In this document: positions 37,556-48,545 of the stretch, piece by piece | How positions within the stretch are numbered: position 1 is the first letter of the stretch | How the letters are laid out: each line of letters starts with the position of its first letter | DNA from: Prunella strophiata | Taxonomy: Eukaryota > Chordata > Aves > Passeriformes > Prunellidae | Assembly (NCBI GenBank): GCA_036583965.1 | Contig: JAZBQD010000014.1 | Location: forward strand, 54,875,626 to 54,939,625 | Length of the DNA stretch: 64,000 nt | Direction: 5' to 3' | The notes under the pieces: model-generated | Told to the model about the DNA's origin: nothing | The model's input: only the letters and a program-made list of their open reading frames with translations | Database searches by the model: none | Translations under genes and position numbers: made by a program

Positions 37556-37830
37556 AAGAGGAAGGGAGAAGGACGAGGGAATCTCTCTATCTTCTTTCCT
37601 TCTTTCTCCGCTTCGCTTGCTTTATTTCCTCTCTTCTCTTCTCTCTCTTCTCCTTTCTGTACTCCTTTCTTCTCTGTCCGCTTTACTTATATCTCTGTCT
37701 CTAGGCTTTCTCTTCCGTATGCTTCATTTTCATAAGGCGTTCTCGGTAGTACCCGTCTTACGATCTTACTAGCGAATGTGCTTGATCACCGCGATTATAT
37801 TCCCAGAGAGAGAGGAGTAGGTACATATAT
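37556..37830. other. Anomalous CpG-rich, strand-switching low-complexity stretch, possible assembly error
   Basis: Right after the purine array the sequence passes through a mixed purine piece (AAGGGAGAAGGACGAGGG) into a pyrimidine-rich piece (37587-37680). It then becomes apparently random sequence with unusual CpGs: GCGTTCTCGG, CCCGTCTTACGATC, AGCGAATG and CACCGCGATT. I count twelve CpGs between 37561 and 37800, against a strongly CpG-depleted local background. AGAGAGAGGAG then returns at 37806-37817. A noisy long read, or a fold-back read of the GA array, incorporated in the assembly would explain it. A biological insertion is less likely. The 78-codon frame across it is not a gene. Confidence 0.5.
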
Positions 37831-38865
37831 CTATTCTAACCAAGCAGGACCAGAAAAGGGGCTCAAACAGTGATAAAGAAAATCCTTGTAGATAATAGTG
37901 TTAGCATGTTCCCTGGCTTAAATTTGGCCCTCGCTAACTTCTGCTTTTTCAAGTAGTTCTCAAGGATTAAAGGTTAGAAGAAAAGACAACAGTCTTTTTC
38001 CTTCAGGCTCTTTGGGTTAATCAGCTAGTCATCAGAGAAACACAATTGAACCATAGCTGTACTTTCCTTATAAATTTGTCCTCACATGCTGGAGTGCCTA
38101 GATAGAGAAAATAAGTCACTACAGTCACTGCCCGCAATATGAAAATATGTATTTTTATACCATGTTTTGGTTCAAGGTTTTCCTCCATATTGTAAAGAAA
38201 AAGTATAAAAAATTATTTTCTTGTACCAAATGGAATAGAGAACTATAGACACATATTAGTTTTGCTCCACTACTTTTAATTCCCAGAAGTCTTAATGAAC
38301 AAACAACAGCTTACACCCTCAGTGGGACACATTAAACCAAAAGTACAGCAATTATCTTGGACCCTGCATTACATTGTTCTGAATCATCCTGAAGCCAGAG
38401 AGATTAATTGGTTTTTGTAATAAATTATAAGAAATGAAACTGGTTGGTTTTAGAAAAACCTTTCACCATCTCCTCTTTTTTCTGCTTATCTCACTATCCT
38501 TCATCCCAAAATGATTTGGCAAGAAATTAATCTCACCTTCACCTTGTGAGGTGCAACTTATACTTAATATGATTACTGAACACTTTCACACCTTTTTTTG
38601 GGGTGATTATCCTCCATACACCCTTCCCCAGTTATAAACACTAGTATGACAATTTTATGTTAGTAATGAAATTTAACCATAATTCTTCTGTGTGTGTTTT
38701 TTTTCTCCTCAGAGACCACCAGAGGATTAACAGGTGATTCATAGTGTTCTAGATAGACTATCCATTTCCTGCTTTCAAGATACTACTAGATATCTAATTA
38801 AATGAGATGACTTTTTTCCTGAAGTCCACTAAAAATAATCAAAGTGATATCTATTTAAACAGTGA

Positions 38866-38886
38866 TTTTTTTTTTTTTTTTTTTTT
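38866..38886. repeat. Poly-T tract, about 21 bases
   Basis: An uninterrupted T run; a shorter T13 run follows within 60 bases. Confidence 0.95.
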
Positions 38887-39399
38887 CTGGAAGCAAAGCA
38901 TAACTTGATCAGATTGTAAGGCTGAGAAGGTTTTTTGGGTTTTTTTTTTTTTCTCTCTTTGTGGAAATTTGGAATAACTGAGCAGTTAAAATTCATGACC
39001 TACACTTTTGTGTCATTATTATTGCATTAGCATGAAATTATGGTTCTAGTTAGTCATAATTATACTCATAATTATTCAATTTATCACTATAGGTCCTCCT
39101 GGAAATTTTATTGGAAGAGTTATTAACATTAATAAATTGTTTTTCTTCATACCCATATTATTAATTCACCTCATGTGTGATATGAACTATCAGCCATAAA
39201 ATTATTGCAAACTCTCTTCTCTGTGTAGCTGATTTAATGATGGAGAGACTGATAACCGTTAGCTACTGTTCTGGTACAGCTGTTTGTCTTCACTGAAGGT
39301 AAACAGAGGGAGATATGTGGACATTGAAATATTAAGACCCAAAAACCCCAAGACTTTTGACAGAAGTAGTTCCGGTTTTCTATAATGTGTGACCAAAGG

Positions 39400-39418
39400 A
39401 AAAAAAAAAAAAAAAAAA
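39400..39418. repeat. Poly-A tract, about 19 bases
   Basis: An A run following GACCAAAGG. No retrotransposed body with a polyadenylation signal is evident upstream. Confidence 0.95.
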
Positions 39419-42400
39419 GACAAGAAGAAAATCCTGATATTCATATCTCAATATTTCTAAGAAACAGTCCATCAGTTTCACCTGACATATTTTCCAGTCA
39501 AAGACACAGAAATGCTTGTCAGAGCCAAGAACAGTTGACAGAATCTGAGAGACAGGTGCTCACTACAGAATTCGACTCTGACTTTGCAAATACATTTTTC
39601 TGATACTTTTAACTTGAATACATGGATGGGTCTTTACAGAATCACAGAGATGTTTGCTGCTGAACTGTATCCAGAACTGATGTACTACAGCTGTGTCAGT
39701 GTAATTGTTAAGAAAATACGACACTGGTATGCAGAACCTAAATTAACACTGCACTATTGCATTACACATTTTTTCAGTCATATTCTGTTACATATTGATG
39801 TATAAATACTTACATATGTGTTTATGTGATATATATATATATATTTATATTTATATCTTACCCTGGCCACTTTCTTCCCCATCTACTTCCCTTCTGACAA
39901 TCTTACCTATAGCTGTGATGGTCATCATTGTCTACTATGCTACTATGCCTAATATGCGACACTACTAAAGCCAGAGACCAAGTTACTTTTTCACTCATTG
40001 AAATGAATGCCCAGTTATAAGATCATACTATTTTTTTTTTTTTTAATGTTGATTCATCCCAACATTTAAAATTATTTTAGGAGAAATCCTTTTTGAGAAG
40101 GAAAAAAACTAGCTTTAGAAAAATGTGGGTTTTTTTAATCTATATGACAGAGGGCAGAGGAACAGTAATTTTTTGCCAAGTCCTGTGATTCTTTTAGAAC
40201 CATTATCAATGTCCAAATTATGAAAAAATCATTTTATTAGCTGTCAATTCCTAGTTCTTTCCAATATAAAAGGGCAAAATATTGTGATTGACATATAATC
40301 TGCAATTTAATAATGAAATTGCTTGTTTATGTCTTATATTGACATTGAAGTTGGAGCTTTTGGGTTTGGAGTAATTTTGGCTGTTCCTTCTCTTCACACT
40401 TTTTTTTTCTGTAAATATTAAATTATAATTTCTGTTGCTTCCACAGTTAAGCAAGGAATATAACTGGTCTGTAATTCTGCAATACAAAGGTATATAGGGG
40501 AAATGAAACACATTCAAATCCTAAAGGCTTTTAAGATTTTAAAAGGTGGTCTCAAATAATAATAATGTGTCCCCCTTTTTTTTTAATGGATTTTCCTGAC
40601 TTGCGAAGAGTTTATTAATAAATAAATTAGATAAATAATACTTTTATTAATAGTTTTTATGAACTAATGCCTCATTGTAGAGACTGGCATGGAACAATAA
40701 TGTAGATATTGCCTGCCATGTATTCCCACATTGTATGTTATCTGGCTTATGTAGCAAGTAAATTATTCAGAAACTTATAATTAAGCTTAAATTATTGCAA
40801 ATCAAGGCATATAATCATAATCAGTAATCATATTGACAACATCAAAGAAACAATGATGATTACTTCCTGCCTAGGTGTTAATACCATCAATGCTGTACAA
40901 GAAAATGAAAAAAATAAATACAAACATATTATATAATATATTTCTCTACATTAAAACTAAGATAATAATAAGAAAATAATATAACTGAAAAATTTAAAAA
41001 ACCTTGTTATTACAAGTCCTTCTTGAATTAGTTTCCACTCTGAGAATAAAGGTTTTGTGGATCTGCTGTGATTCCTGGAGCTCTGAGGCAGGAGCATCTT
41101 AACCAGAGCATATATAAACAGATTCACTAATACTCTGCTTGCATTGCAAGATGGAAATTTTGTGCATATGTGTACCATTCTGACTTTGTCAAATTAATGC
41201 ACTATTCTCCAAATAAAAATAATCATATAAATCATCCCAGTGAAGGAGTACTTTAGAGTATTTCCTGTTTGAGAGCTGTTGCTGGAAGATTCTCTGCCAG
41301 GGAATCTTTAGATGTAGTTAGTGTTTTTATTCACTTCAATTTATAATACCAAACATTTGTTAAGCCCTTGTCAGAATTGGCTGAATCTTGCAACTTTGGG
41401 ACAGATAAAGAACAAATTAAAGATGCTTCTGTAATTGATATTGCTGACAAGAAAGTGTCACTGGAGTTACAGATGGATTCAGAGCTGACACTGAGAAAAA
41501 AATACTCAAATAGTTCATGACTAAGTGCTTATTAAGGAGCAAAGTACAGATCAGGGAATAGCAGAGGAAGCTGTTGGTGGTCAGTTTCAATCTTAGGAAG
41601 ACAGAACAAATAAGAAGAATTTGAACCCTAAGAAAGGGTCCGGTCAATAGAGATACATGTCAATAGATGTCCAAGTACAATCAAGGAGAAAACTGGCCTG
41701 TATTGAAGAACATGGGTGGGAAATGTAAATTGGAGGTTAGTTTAGAGGACAAGAATACTGATAAGATTATTCCTAGGACAGAGAACTCAAAAAATAAAGA
41801 TTTAGGAACTTACTGCATGAAGAGAAAATACCTAATACACAACCACAGGTGAAACTAAAATCAGAAGGAAAAACTTTAAGAAGGAAGCAAAAGCAGAATT
41901 CACACTCATATTGAAGAAAACTGAGACAATCCTAACACAACAGACAAAGTTGCAGCCAATTAAATTATTTTGATTGGTCAAAGAACAGTTTATAGCAGGG
42001 CATATATAGCATCCTTCTGGGTAATTAGAGAATCACATTAAATATCATTTTCCCAAAGGATAGTGCTAAAGAGGCTCCAGTTATTTTGGGTTGTCCATCT
42101 GATCATTATAATTGTAATCACATGCAGCTACAGCCCACAATGTGAGGGGCTTTTATTCCAGTATATAATTCAGGTTTTTATAAGACTTTTTTTCCCCCAC
42201 TAAGAAAGTCAAGAATCAAAATATTTTTTATGATATTTTATTGGCCATAACAGTAACTTAGGAAAGAAATTATGGGAAATAACCATGAAGAGCTTTACAC
42301 TGGAAAAGGAGTTGTATTTGGGTCATGTGAGCACAAAGACAGGCACATATGAAAACAGCAATAGCTCTCCCAGGCTGCATTTTGGCCTTCCCATTTGAAA

Positions 42401-44337
42401 TAACAGCATACAGAAAACTGACAACCTCAATATCCATATCCCAGAATTTCTTAGTAAAAATATGCATTTCTTGCTGTACCCAGGGATTCCCAAATGGTTT
42501 TTCTAGCACACCATATGTTACCAAATGTGTTACAAATACACATTCAGTATTAAATAACATTATAAGCCCCAAAAACCTTTTCAGATAACCTGGCAAGCTG
42601 TCTTTAACATTTGCCCAGTAGATGTTTGGCAATGACACTCAGCTGGTGGCATATGCCTTCCATTACATTTATATTTTAAATATATGTAATGGAACATTAA
42701 ATAGAACAAAACACACTGCAAAAGGAACACCTTTGGAAGATCTCTCTTTAGATTCATAGAGCTACATATGACCAGAAATTGCTTCAGTGTGAAGGGTTTT
42801 CTTTCTGAGCAGTTAAAAATAGAATATTGTATTATGGTACCCTTATAATAAAAACAACCCCTCATAATCTCCAATTTTAATTGAGAATAACTACTGGCTA
42901 ATACAGATGGTAAAAAAAATAATGTGGTACATTAATATGATTTAAATATTAAAGGCATCTCCTTTAGGGGATTAAATAACAGTCAGTTATAAGGATGTTC
43001 TGTCTCTGACTTTGATAAAGAATCAAAAGAGTCTCTGGCACCAGAAAAAGGAATATATTAGAATAAAGAAACTGTCTTGTCCTTAAAGCAACTCTCTCAC
43101 TCTCAAAGAAAAAATTCTGCCTAGAATGTTCCACCTGACTGACTTTCTTCCAAAAAATGAGCATCCACCTCCAAGGGATCCAACATTGTTACAAAAAGGT
43201 GAGATGAAATTTCATGTCTGTGTCAGTGAGGTTTTTAGTGAGCAAATTCTTTTACCCTCCTTTGCAGTCATTATTTTGTATGCCTGATGCTTTAGACTGT
43301 GGCTTTAAAACTTTGAGCACAAGGCTCTCAGCAAGCCTCTGCCACAGAGAAAGGGGCATTAGATCCAAATGGTCTGCTTTACTCCTGCCCTTCTCTTCAG
43401 AGCAATACAAGGCTTCCTGCCTTCTCTCCAGTGACTCTGTCTGCTCTTAAAATGGTTAAGCACTGACTTTGTGTTTATATCTAGCTTCCATTCTTCTATC
43501 TGATAAAACTGATCTCTAGATAGATGAATTATCCTCTGCCTCTCAAGGTATCTAGTACACACCAAACTTGCCTTCTTGAGCCTGGGGGTGTTGTCTTCAC
43601 TGAGTGAGCAAAGTGCCTGAGGCTCTGCTCTTTTTTGCTTTATAGCAGCATTTCTGCTTTCAACTTTATAGACTGTAGCTGGCAGCTTTTGTATTTCCTT
43701 CTTACTACCACTTCATTTGGTATTATTTTAAAGTATTTTTGCATGCATTTTCTGAAGTTCAGGATATTCCATTTAAGATGTTTTTTCTTACACATTTTTG
43801 TTCTGAATACACCTTTTGCTGTTTCTCTAATATGCTTGTAGCAGGTTCTTTGCATCCTTGTTCCCAGTACAGCATCCCTTCAAGAAAAAAAAAAAGGGTG
43901 CTATGCTAAGCAGAAAAGGATTTCTTCACAGAGAGTACAGGGCACAAAGAGCTGTCTAAAGTTCTCTCTGTTTCCTTTAGCTGAGCAAACCCTTCAGTTT
44001 CTCAAACTGTCTGTCTGAATAAAATCATACTCAAGTACATTACTGCATGCACCATTTGGCAGGACTGTAAAGTGTACTCCTGGAAGTACATATGCTTTCC
44101 AAGGTAAAGCAAGGTGTTTGCTTGGCATTTTACACATTAGAGAACAAATAAAAGACACTTTAGTTGTTAAGCCTAAGAGAAGGATTTATACATGTGTATA
44201 CATTTAGTAAGAAGTGTATTATCTGAAGTTATCAATATTGTCTGCATTCCTCAGAAACAACTAGTTTTTTCTTCAGTTTTGATGGCCAAATTATGACTAC
44301 CCCAGATAGATGGGATGGGCTAAAATCTTGCTTGCAG

Positions 44338-44400
44338 TTGCAAGTTCTTTTGAATAAAACAAAACAACTTGCAAGTTGTTTTGATTAAAACAAACACAAA
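44338..44400. repeat. 31-bp tandem duplication with an embedded 24-bp perfect palindrome
   Basis: TTGCAAGTTCTTTTGAATAA (44338 on) is repeated 31 bases later as TTGCAAGTTGTTTTGATTAA. Across the junction, 44360-44383 is a perfect palindrome centred on AACTTGCAAGTT, with flanks CAAAAC on the left and GTTTTG on the right. It can form a cruciform. It may have arisen from slippage in an A/C-rich patch. Confidence 0.9.
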
Positions 44401-46482
44401 ACACACAAACAAAGGGACCAGCTTTTAGAATGAATGATTTTTTCTGTGGATTAAATTTCCAGTTATCATGTTATTTTCTGGCTTTTACAAACTCCCACCC
44501 AGTTAGATCTGCAAAATGGATATTTGAAATACTATTTTTGCTGTTAACTGTGGCTTAGGAAAGTGAAGTCTATTGCTTTTCATATGGTTGCTACAATCAG
44601 TCCCTTCCTGATAACTTTTCTTAAAATGAGGCTGTGGAAATGAGATGTCCTACGAGATGGATGATCTCCTTTTCCTGCTTACACTAGCAGCTGTTGCTTT
44701 GTAGTCTGACTTTCTTTGTAACTCCCTGAGATCTGTGGCCTATCCAGCTATAGCACACAGTGTCAACATGCTTTCAATGTTTGTCCTGAAACTTTTGGAC
44801 TTTTCTAGAGCAGAAAACAAATATAAAATCACGCAGTCACTGGCATGATACAGAGGAGTCAAAAAATATTCAGGCAGTCTTTATAATTGCAGCAAATACA
44901 TTGGTGGCATACATATTTTTCAGGAAATATAAATAAAACTCTGTTGCTATCAAAGATGTATTGCATTTGCCTTCCTTCCTCCATCTTCTTTTGCTTGTTT
45001 CAGGAAGAACTTCTTTAAAATCCTGGTAAAATTTTGCAACAATATGCAAAACACTAAGAAATAAGCTGGTAACTGCAAGAGTCAACACAATGTAAAGGAA
45101 GAATCGGATTTCCAGAAACTTGTATTTAATACACCAGTTAACAGTAGTAACTTGTAGTTAATACAGTCACAACATTAAATTAGGCATATGTGACTGGTTT
45201 CATTAAAACCTGAATCTTTGTGATTAAAGGTGACTTTTTAAGTTGAAAAGTGGACCCTATGGCCCCAATAAGGTTCATCTCTTCTATATCTTCATTATAT
45301 TGCACATTAATAAATTTTGTTTCTTATTGTATATCAAGCATATTTAGTGCAGGACAAGCATCATACTTTTTTGACTTTTTGATTTAGTCCAATTTACAGA
45401 ATTTTTTTGGACCAAAGGACAAGGTCAGACTTACTATTTTTCTTTTCTTAGCCTTTCCCATACTTCCATGTGGTTTGGAACATCTGCCTCATAAGAAGTA
45501 ATACACACATGGAGACCAAAATCATAAAGATCTGTCTTTCAGAGATTAGGAAAAAAACAATTTTTTAATCAATTACTAATATTGAGCTATCTGACCATGT
45601 TTTTGCTTTAAATACTGAGATATTTTTTCTTTTAATTTCTTTCCTGTAATATCAAAAATGTTTCTTTAAGAGCTGCAATATCTAATCATTATAAAATCAG
45701 TGCTTATTTACACCATTAGTATTTTTGACAGATCCACAGTGTTCCCTCAAGCTCAGATTTTCTGTCAATTCTAAACCCAAAAATGTTTAACGTGAACAGC
45801 TGGAAGACATTCTCTGGAGACAGATGCTTCTTTAGGTGATTTACTAGATTGCTACTACAGCAGTTGTTGGACAGTAATTGGCACAACTTGCAGGATGTTT
45901 GTATGAAAAGCAAGCATATCACAAAATAAAACATACACAGAGCTGAGTAGACCCAGCCCATTAAACCCCAGGAGACACATCTACTGGAGTCTTGCAAGCA
46001 ATATGAAATAGATTTTTGGGAGCAAAATTGTATAATTAAAGACAAATGCTATGATTAAATGTTGTCTATTTTCTTATCTGCTTTTGCTGTCTGTAAGCAT
46101 ATCTTTTGAGATATTTACTGTGAAGATAGAAGGTGGTAAAAATATCTTTTAGTAGGTTCTATTGGTTTAGTTTCTTTCTCCCTGTCTGTGAACTTTAGGT
46201 TTAACCATTCCAATTTTTTCTGGACCCTAGAAATATATTTAAAATATTTTAAAAAGCCTTTAGTTTGTATTTCAGGTAAGTCTTGAAAAATGGCTAGCAG
46301 TAATTTATGACATTGTAATGTAGAAAAGCCTTTTAATGTACAGGATGATACAGTTCTACCATGAAAAGCATATTTACTTAATATATAAGTCTCGCTTGGA
46401 TCACTTTAGCTCTATGATCAGTATTTCTAAATAATGTAAAATAGGCAGATTTTAGTAGACCAATTAAGAAAATTACAAGCAC

Positions 46483-46500
46483 TTTTTTTTTTTTTTTTTT
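46483..46500. repeat. Poly-T tract, 18 bases
   Basis: An uninterrupted T run in AT-rich DNA with no recognisable attached element. Confidence 0.95.
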
Positions 46501-47473
46501 GGTGCAAATGTAGGTTTGATGCTTATTCTTGCTTTGAAATTGCACCAGTGAACTAACTAAAATGTTCATAGCATGAAAAAGCAATAATAGTTTAAATGTA
46601 TTTTTAAGAAAATTTTGTTAACAATATTTATGAAATTATATAGCTTGAAGAAGAGTTTTTATGGTATCCATTTGCTTGACTTCATATTTTCCCTGAAGGC
46701 AGAATCACATAAAAATTCAAGGAAGTAGAAATACAAATATTAAAACTGAAGTTCTGGATTGTATGTGTCTATTTTAAGACATGTAAGTACAGAATTAAAT
46801 ACCAGACTATTTTATTCCACAGAGCTAATCTCCACTTCCATTATAATCTTTGTCACAAGATGAATTAATTTTATACTATTTTCTTTTCTCATTACACTCT
46901 TTGACATGAATATAGTCATATATCCTTTTTTGAATGAGCAGATATTTTCAGAACTTGCAATAATTCTGCCTCAGATGTTCATACACACTAACTCCAGAAC
47001 ACTTTCAAAGAATTACAGTTGTATCTGGACCACCATGTATCTCTAAGCAGACTATTCTGTATGTCCACAGAATACATCAGAGGTTTGCTTTTTTTACTGG
47101 TGATTAGCACTGCTTCAATTCTGATGCTCAGGTGAATATTTTCATCTGATGACCACATGATCTTTCAGGCATTTTCATTATGCTTTAGAACCTGGTCACT
47201 TCCTGCTTCTGGCAATAGATTTGTCCTCAAGATTCAATTTCATGACTTCACAATCTCAAGCAAACACAATGGATTTATACATTTTAAGTGTTCCAGCATA
47301 ACAGCACTACGTGCTCAGTTTATTACCATTATGGCTTTGTTACTGCTTGCTTTCCAGCCGTGCAACATCACAGAAATAGCATTGTTATTTCTTTTGGTAA
47401 CAAGAAGCTGGTTAAAAGTCAAGCTGTATAAATTGAATTCAGTTATGGGAGAAAATGGTGCTCAACCCACTGC

Positions 47474-47581
47474 TTCTCTTCTCTTTTCTCTTCTCTTCTC
47501 TTCTCTTCTCTTCTCTTCTCTTCTCTTCTCTTCTCTTCTCTTCTCTTCTCTTCTCTCTTCTCTTCTCTTCTCTTCTCTTCT
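47474..47581. repeat. (TTCTC)n pentanucleotide microsatellite, about 108 bp
   Basis: Roughly 21 units of TTCTC with two interruptions (TTTTC near 47484 and a CTCTC near 47555). It is all pyrimidine on the + strand and likely length-polymorphic. The 150-codon frame at 47157-47609 ends in the Leu/Phe/Ser translation of this array and is not a gene. Confidence 0.97.
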
Positions 47582-47819
47582 TTATTGCTTGTTAATCATA
47601 TTTATTTAAAAGTCATGTACTTAGTCTTGCTGCTCTGAACAAAGCACAAATGAAAGAGAAAGCAACTTTTATGAATATTGGAGGAAAGACATGCCATTTT
47701 CAATAATATCTATATTAAAAGCACTCCCTCTGAAGTACATTTTTTTTTCTAGGTGTTTTTCTGTATCTTTCATCCCTTTGCTTTGCCTTATTTTTAAAAT
47801 CAGTATGCACCAAGTGTGA

Positions 47820-48545
47820 TCACAGAGTCATAGAAAGACCTATGTTAAATTAGACTTTGTCCAAGCTCCTGCTCAGAAACCTGGCATGTTTTCAAGACTA
47901 GACTAAGCTTCTGAGGGCCTTCCCCAGCCAAGCTCTGAAAACCCCTGCAGATACTGATTCCCCATTTTCTAGGCAATCTCTTATGATGCTTACTTAACAC
48001 ATCTTCTAGTGAAGCATCTTTCCTTATCATGTAGATGCAATTTTCTTTGCAGTAGCACAATCGCAATAATTTTTTTATATTTTCTTGTGAACATCTGGCA
48101 AGGGGCTGGCTTAACTCTCACCTTAATTCCCTTTTAGACAGCAGAAGTTTATTGACTTTCCAGTGTAAACATACTCAGTACTCTTCCTTTCTTCTTTAAT
48201 GTGATGTGCTCCATCTCCCTAACCATCTTGTTGGTTCTTCACTGGTTTCTCCCCAGTTCTCAATCTCTCTCTTCTGCTGAGAGAGCTGAAACAGGACAAC
48301 ATCCTACACAGGTGGCTAAGTCAAGGGGAGTAATAGCTTCTCTGGACCCACTGTTGTTTTTATTCAGGCAGCTTTCATCACTGCAAGGGCATTCTACAGA
48401 CTTACACTCAATTTTCTGTGCATCAGGATCTCCAGGTACTTTTTTTTGCATATCTGCTCCCTTGTAAGTCATTTCACTTTCCTCTCTCTATTTGTTCCAC
48501 TTCCAAGGCATCTTGATCTGTGGCAAATGCTTGCCATTTAGAAAG
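47820..48545 (-). mobile_element. CR1 LINE, old copy, 3' end plus reverse-transcriptase C-terminal region
   Basis: On the + strand the antisense 3' end starts at TCACAGAGTCATAGAAAG, followed by CTCCTGCTCAG. Further right are degraded matches to the antisense coding part. ATGTGCTCCATCTCCCTAAC and CATCTTGTTGGTTCTTCACT correspond to 'gtgctccagccccttaatcatctttgtggccct'. TAATAGCTTCTCTGGACCCA, then TCATCACTGCAAGGGCATTC, correspond to 'ggccacaagggcacattgctgg'. CAGGATCTCCAGGTAC corresponds to 'aggacccccaggtcctt'. The order and spacing fit a single CR1 copy of about 725 bases, heavily diverged. Frames inside (48201-48467 and others) are chance. Confidence 0.8.

Larger units (their letters stand above)
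37831..47473. other. AT-rich non-coding DNA with T/A tracts and possible conserved elements
   Basis: No gene, CR1 or LTR is recognised in this 9.6 kb. It contains long T or A tracts (38866-38886, 39400-39418, 46483-46500), an (AT)n run near 39829-39845 and a palindrome at 44.36 kb. The segments at 38995-39250 and 40590-40900 are rich in TAATTA/ATTAAT and ATCAT/ATGAT motifs and might be conserved elements. The 122-codon minus-strand frame at 42270-42638 has no homology I recognise and no splice support. Confidence 0.6.

Noticed and set aside
37499..37735. 78-codon Arg/Glu-rich then Ser/Leu-rich frame
   Set aside because: It is the translation of the purine microsatellite and the anomalous stretch beside it.
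42270..42638. 122-codon minus-strand frame
   Set aside because: No family recognised, no good splice sites, and an opposing 79-codon frame overlaps it. Kept out of the feature list as probable chance.
47157..47609. 150-codon frame on the plus strand
   Set aside because: The C-terminal third is the (TTCTC)n array read as Leu/Phe/Ser. The N-terminal part has no recognised similarity.
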